Shown here: one piece after another, positions 40,119-40,787 of the stretch | How the letters are laid out: each line of letters begins with the position of its first letter | How positions within the stretch are numbered: position 1 is the first letter of the stretch | Origin: a virus | DNA: 40,787 nucleotides | IMG/VR virus record: IMGVR_UViG_3300033145_000342 | Coordinates: 1 to 40,787 of that record | Direction: 5' to 3' (one strand) | The notes under the pieces: model-generated | What the model saw: only the letters and a program-made list of their open reading frames with translations | Told to the model about the DNA's origin: nothing | The model's database searches: none | Made by a program: the position numbers and the translations under genes

Positions 40119-40147
40119 ACGTTAACATGATGATGTATTGATGTCAA
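40119..40147 (-). promoter_or_regulatory. Sigma70-like promoter of integrase operon
   Basis: Minus strand TTGACA (40142-40147), a 17-bp spacer and TAACGT (40119-40124), so the start would be near 40112, about 26 nt before the first ATG. Clean -35, moderate -10. It differs completely from the P1-P4 family, so this operon is probably expressed by host polymerase alone. Confidence 0.7.
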
Positions 40148-40186
40148 GACATAGTGAAGAAAAAAAAATAGAATGGTAGGGCTCAC

Positions 40187-40618
40187 GCCATACCAGGTGA
40201 AACCAGGTGATAGAGTAGAGATAAGGTTAACAGTTTGAACGGTAGGTTGAGAGTGTTAAGGAGTGTGTTAAGCTGTTGATAATGTGGTCAGAGTATTGAG
40301 TGTTCATAACTTCATACTTAATGCCAGTCGTGAGAGGATCGAGCTATCATGTACCAATTACCAACCTATTTGATACATGATGGCACTATATCTTGTGGTT
40401 TCCCAGGGTATATAGGTGCTGGAGAGAAAATCAAGGTGGGAGAGTCAATATTCTAGTCCAAATCCTGATATCAACTCCCAAAGTGGAGAGAGAATCACCT
40501 ATACTACATATATATATACACTCACCAATTCTCACATTTCACTTTTTCTTTTCCTCCACAAACCCTTTACCTGTAAGGCTCTACGTCCTTATGCTCGTTC
40601 TGCTTAACTCTAAACGAA
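40187..40618. other. Non-coding region with repeats and hairpins
   Basis: About 430 bp without a convincing gene. It holds direct repeats (ACCAGGTGA twice near 40194-40212; GTGTTAAG twice near 40253-40270), an 8-bp inverted repeat TATCATGTA/TACATGAT (40345-40381) enclosing a TACCAATTACCAA copy, and an AT-rich TATATATATA tract near 40507-40517. It may carry the tyrosine-integrase attachment site, regulatory operators or a packaging signal; none is proven. Confidence 0.6.
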
Positions 40619-40648
40619 TTGCAGGGGAAGCCATGTTTTCGGTATACT
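40615..40648 (+). promoter_or_regulatory. Phage-specific promoter P4, rightward (CGAATTGCAGGG family)
   Basis: Plus strand ACGAATTGCAGGGGAAGCC, with TTGCAG at 40619-40624, an 18-bp spacer and TATACT (40643-40648), the best -10 of the family. It is the only member facing right and reads into a short transcript rather than a gene. Confidence 0.7.
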
Positions 40649-40649
40649 A

Positions 40650-40664
40650 GGAGGGCTTCCCTCC
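40650..40664. repeat. Inverted repeat at the P4 start site
   Basis: GGAGGG-CTT-CCCTCC, 6-bp arms. It covers the predicted +1 of P4 (about 40655), a location similar to the inverted repeats at P2 and P3 but of unrelated sequence. Possible operator. Confidence 0.45.
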
Positions 40665-40744
40665 CTGGTCACCATTGCTATTTAAGTTTGGTGTTAGTCG
40701 TCTCTTACTCTTAGAGCAGAAAACCCCATGTTTCAGGGGTTTTT
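40655..40744 (+). ncRNA. Candidate phage small RNA (about 90 nt)
   Basis: A promoter with a strong -10 (P4) is followed after about 95 bp by a textbook terminator (40720-40744), with no credible coding sequence between. The predicted transcript has an internal short hairpin near 40700-40716 (CTCT/AGAG). It may be a regulatory RNA, an early-truncated read-through, or an antisense to leftward transcription crossing the end of the window. Existence as a stable RNA is not shown. Confidence 0.5.
40720..40744 (+). terminator. Rho-independent terminator, probably bidirectional
   Basis: AAAACCCC - ATGTTTCA - GGGGTTTT, then another T. The stem is 8 bp with A-runs on the left arm, so it has U-runs in both directions. 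Rightward it ends the P4 transcript. Leftward, if the molecule is circular or permuted, it would end the early operon that finishes at base 1. Confidence 0.85.
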
Positions 40745-40752
40745 GCTTGCTT

Positions 40753-40770
40753 GAAGTATTTTACTACTTC
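40753..40770. repeat. Short inverted repeat near right end
   Basis: GAAGTA-TTTTAC-TACTTC, 6-bp arms. It lies 9 bp after the terminator and 17 bp before the end of the window. Possibly a second hairpin supporting termination of leftward transcripts. Confidence 0.4.
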
Positions 40771-40787
40771 TTGGTAGGCTTCTTCTC

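Noticed and set aside
40187-40618. tRNA or CRISPR array in the non-coding region.
   Set aside because: No cloverleaf-compatible arms or regularly spaced repeats; only short direct and inverted repeats are present.
40393-40650. An 85-codon plus-strand frame in the right-end non-coding region.
   Set aside because: Low-complexity composition, no ribosome site, and it runs across the P4 promoter elements.
40655-40787. Open plus-strand frame starting at a TTG near 40675 and continuing to the window end.
   Set aside because: It crosses a strong terminator, has no ribosome site at proper spacing and encodes unlikely sequence.

Overview
The window reads as the essentially complete genome of a temperate, short-tailed (podovirus-like) double-stranded DNA phage. 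It carries a lambda-type large terminase, a portal, a scaffold, an HK97-like capsid protein, a T7/P22-style tail adaptor and tail-tube/propeller protein, very large internal or ejection-type proteins, a fibre, a lysis cassette, two different integrases and a divergent repressor switch. There is no sheath, tail tube or recognisable tape-measure gene. The host cannot be fixed from the sequence. Strong AGGAGG-type ribosome sites, many GTG/TTG starts, an XhlA-like plus holin plus amidase cassette and a large serine integrase fit a Gram-positive or related host, but this is inference. No tRNA, rRNA, IS element or CRISPR array was seen.

Layout. Bases 1-11550 (minus strand) form the early operon, driven by a consensus sigma70 promoter at 11592-11620. 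In transcription order it encodes a Cro-like XRE protein, two small proteins, a Cas4-like PD-(D/E)XK nuclease, a Sak4/AAA_24-type recombination ATPase, a DUF669-like protein, a DnaD-like replication initiator, a DnaC-like helicase loader, a long pentapeptide-repeat protein, many small Cys-rich or unknown proteins, a lysozyme-like enzyme, an N6-adenine and a C5-cytosine DNA methyltransferase, and a SAM methyltransferase. The genes are packed with ATGA, GTGA, TTGA or TAGTG stop/start overlaps, and several of them are shorter than 60 codons. Bases 11675-13981 (plus strand) form the lysogeny module: repressor-like XRE protein, two small membrane proteins and a large serine integrase.

Bases 13993-15671 (minus) carry a glycosyltransferase-like protein, an unknown protein and a RuvC-like resolvase. 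Bases 15735-37513 (minus) carry, in transcription order, an unknown membrane protein, terminase small and large subunits, portal, an unknown virion-type protein, scaffold, capsid, decoration and connector proteins, the propeller protein, appendage proteins, a 1473-residue virion protein, the fibre, XhlA-like protein, amidase, holin and a zinc protein. Bases 37657-40086 (minus) form a separate operon with its own sigma70-type promoter (40119-40147) and a terminator (37612-37635). It encodes an unknown leading protein, small proteins, a tyrosine integrase and a ribbon-helix-helix regulator. Bases 40187-40787 are non-coding.

The most interesting signal is regulatory. A 12-mer (CGAATTGCAGGG) occurs four times, always between genes, each time followed after exactly the same interval (TTGCAG, 18 bp, then TATACT, TACACT, TATCCT or TTCAAT). 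This looks like a dedicated phage promoter family serving the packaging, scaffold/capsid and resolvase operons, plus a small transcript of about 90 nt that ends at a textbook terminator near the right end. Two of these promoters also share an 18-bp partly palindromic element at their start sites. If the molecule is circular or circularly permuted, the terminator at 40720-40744 would also end the leftward early operon that finishes at base 1.
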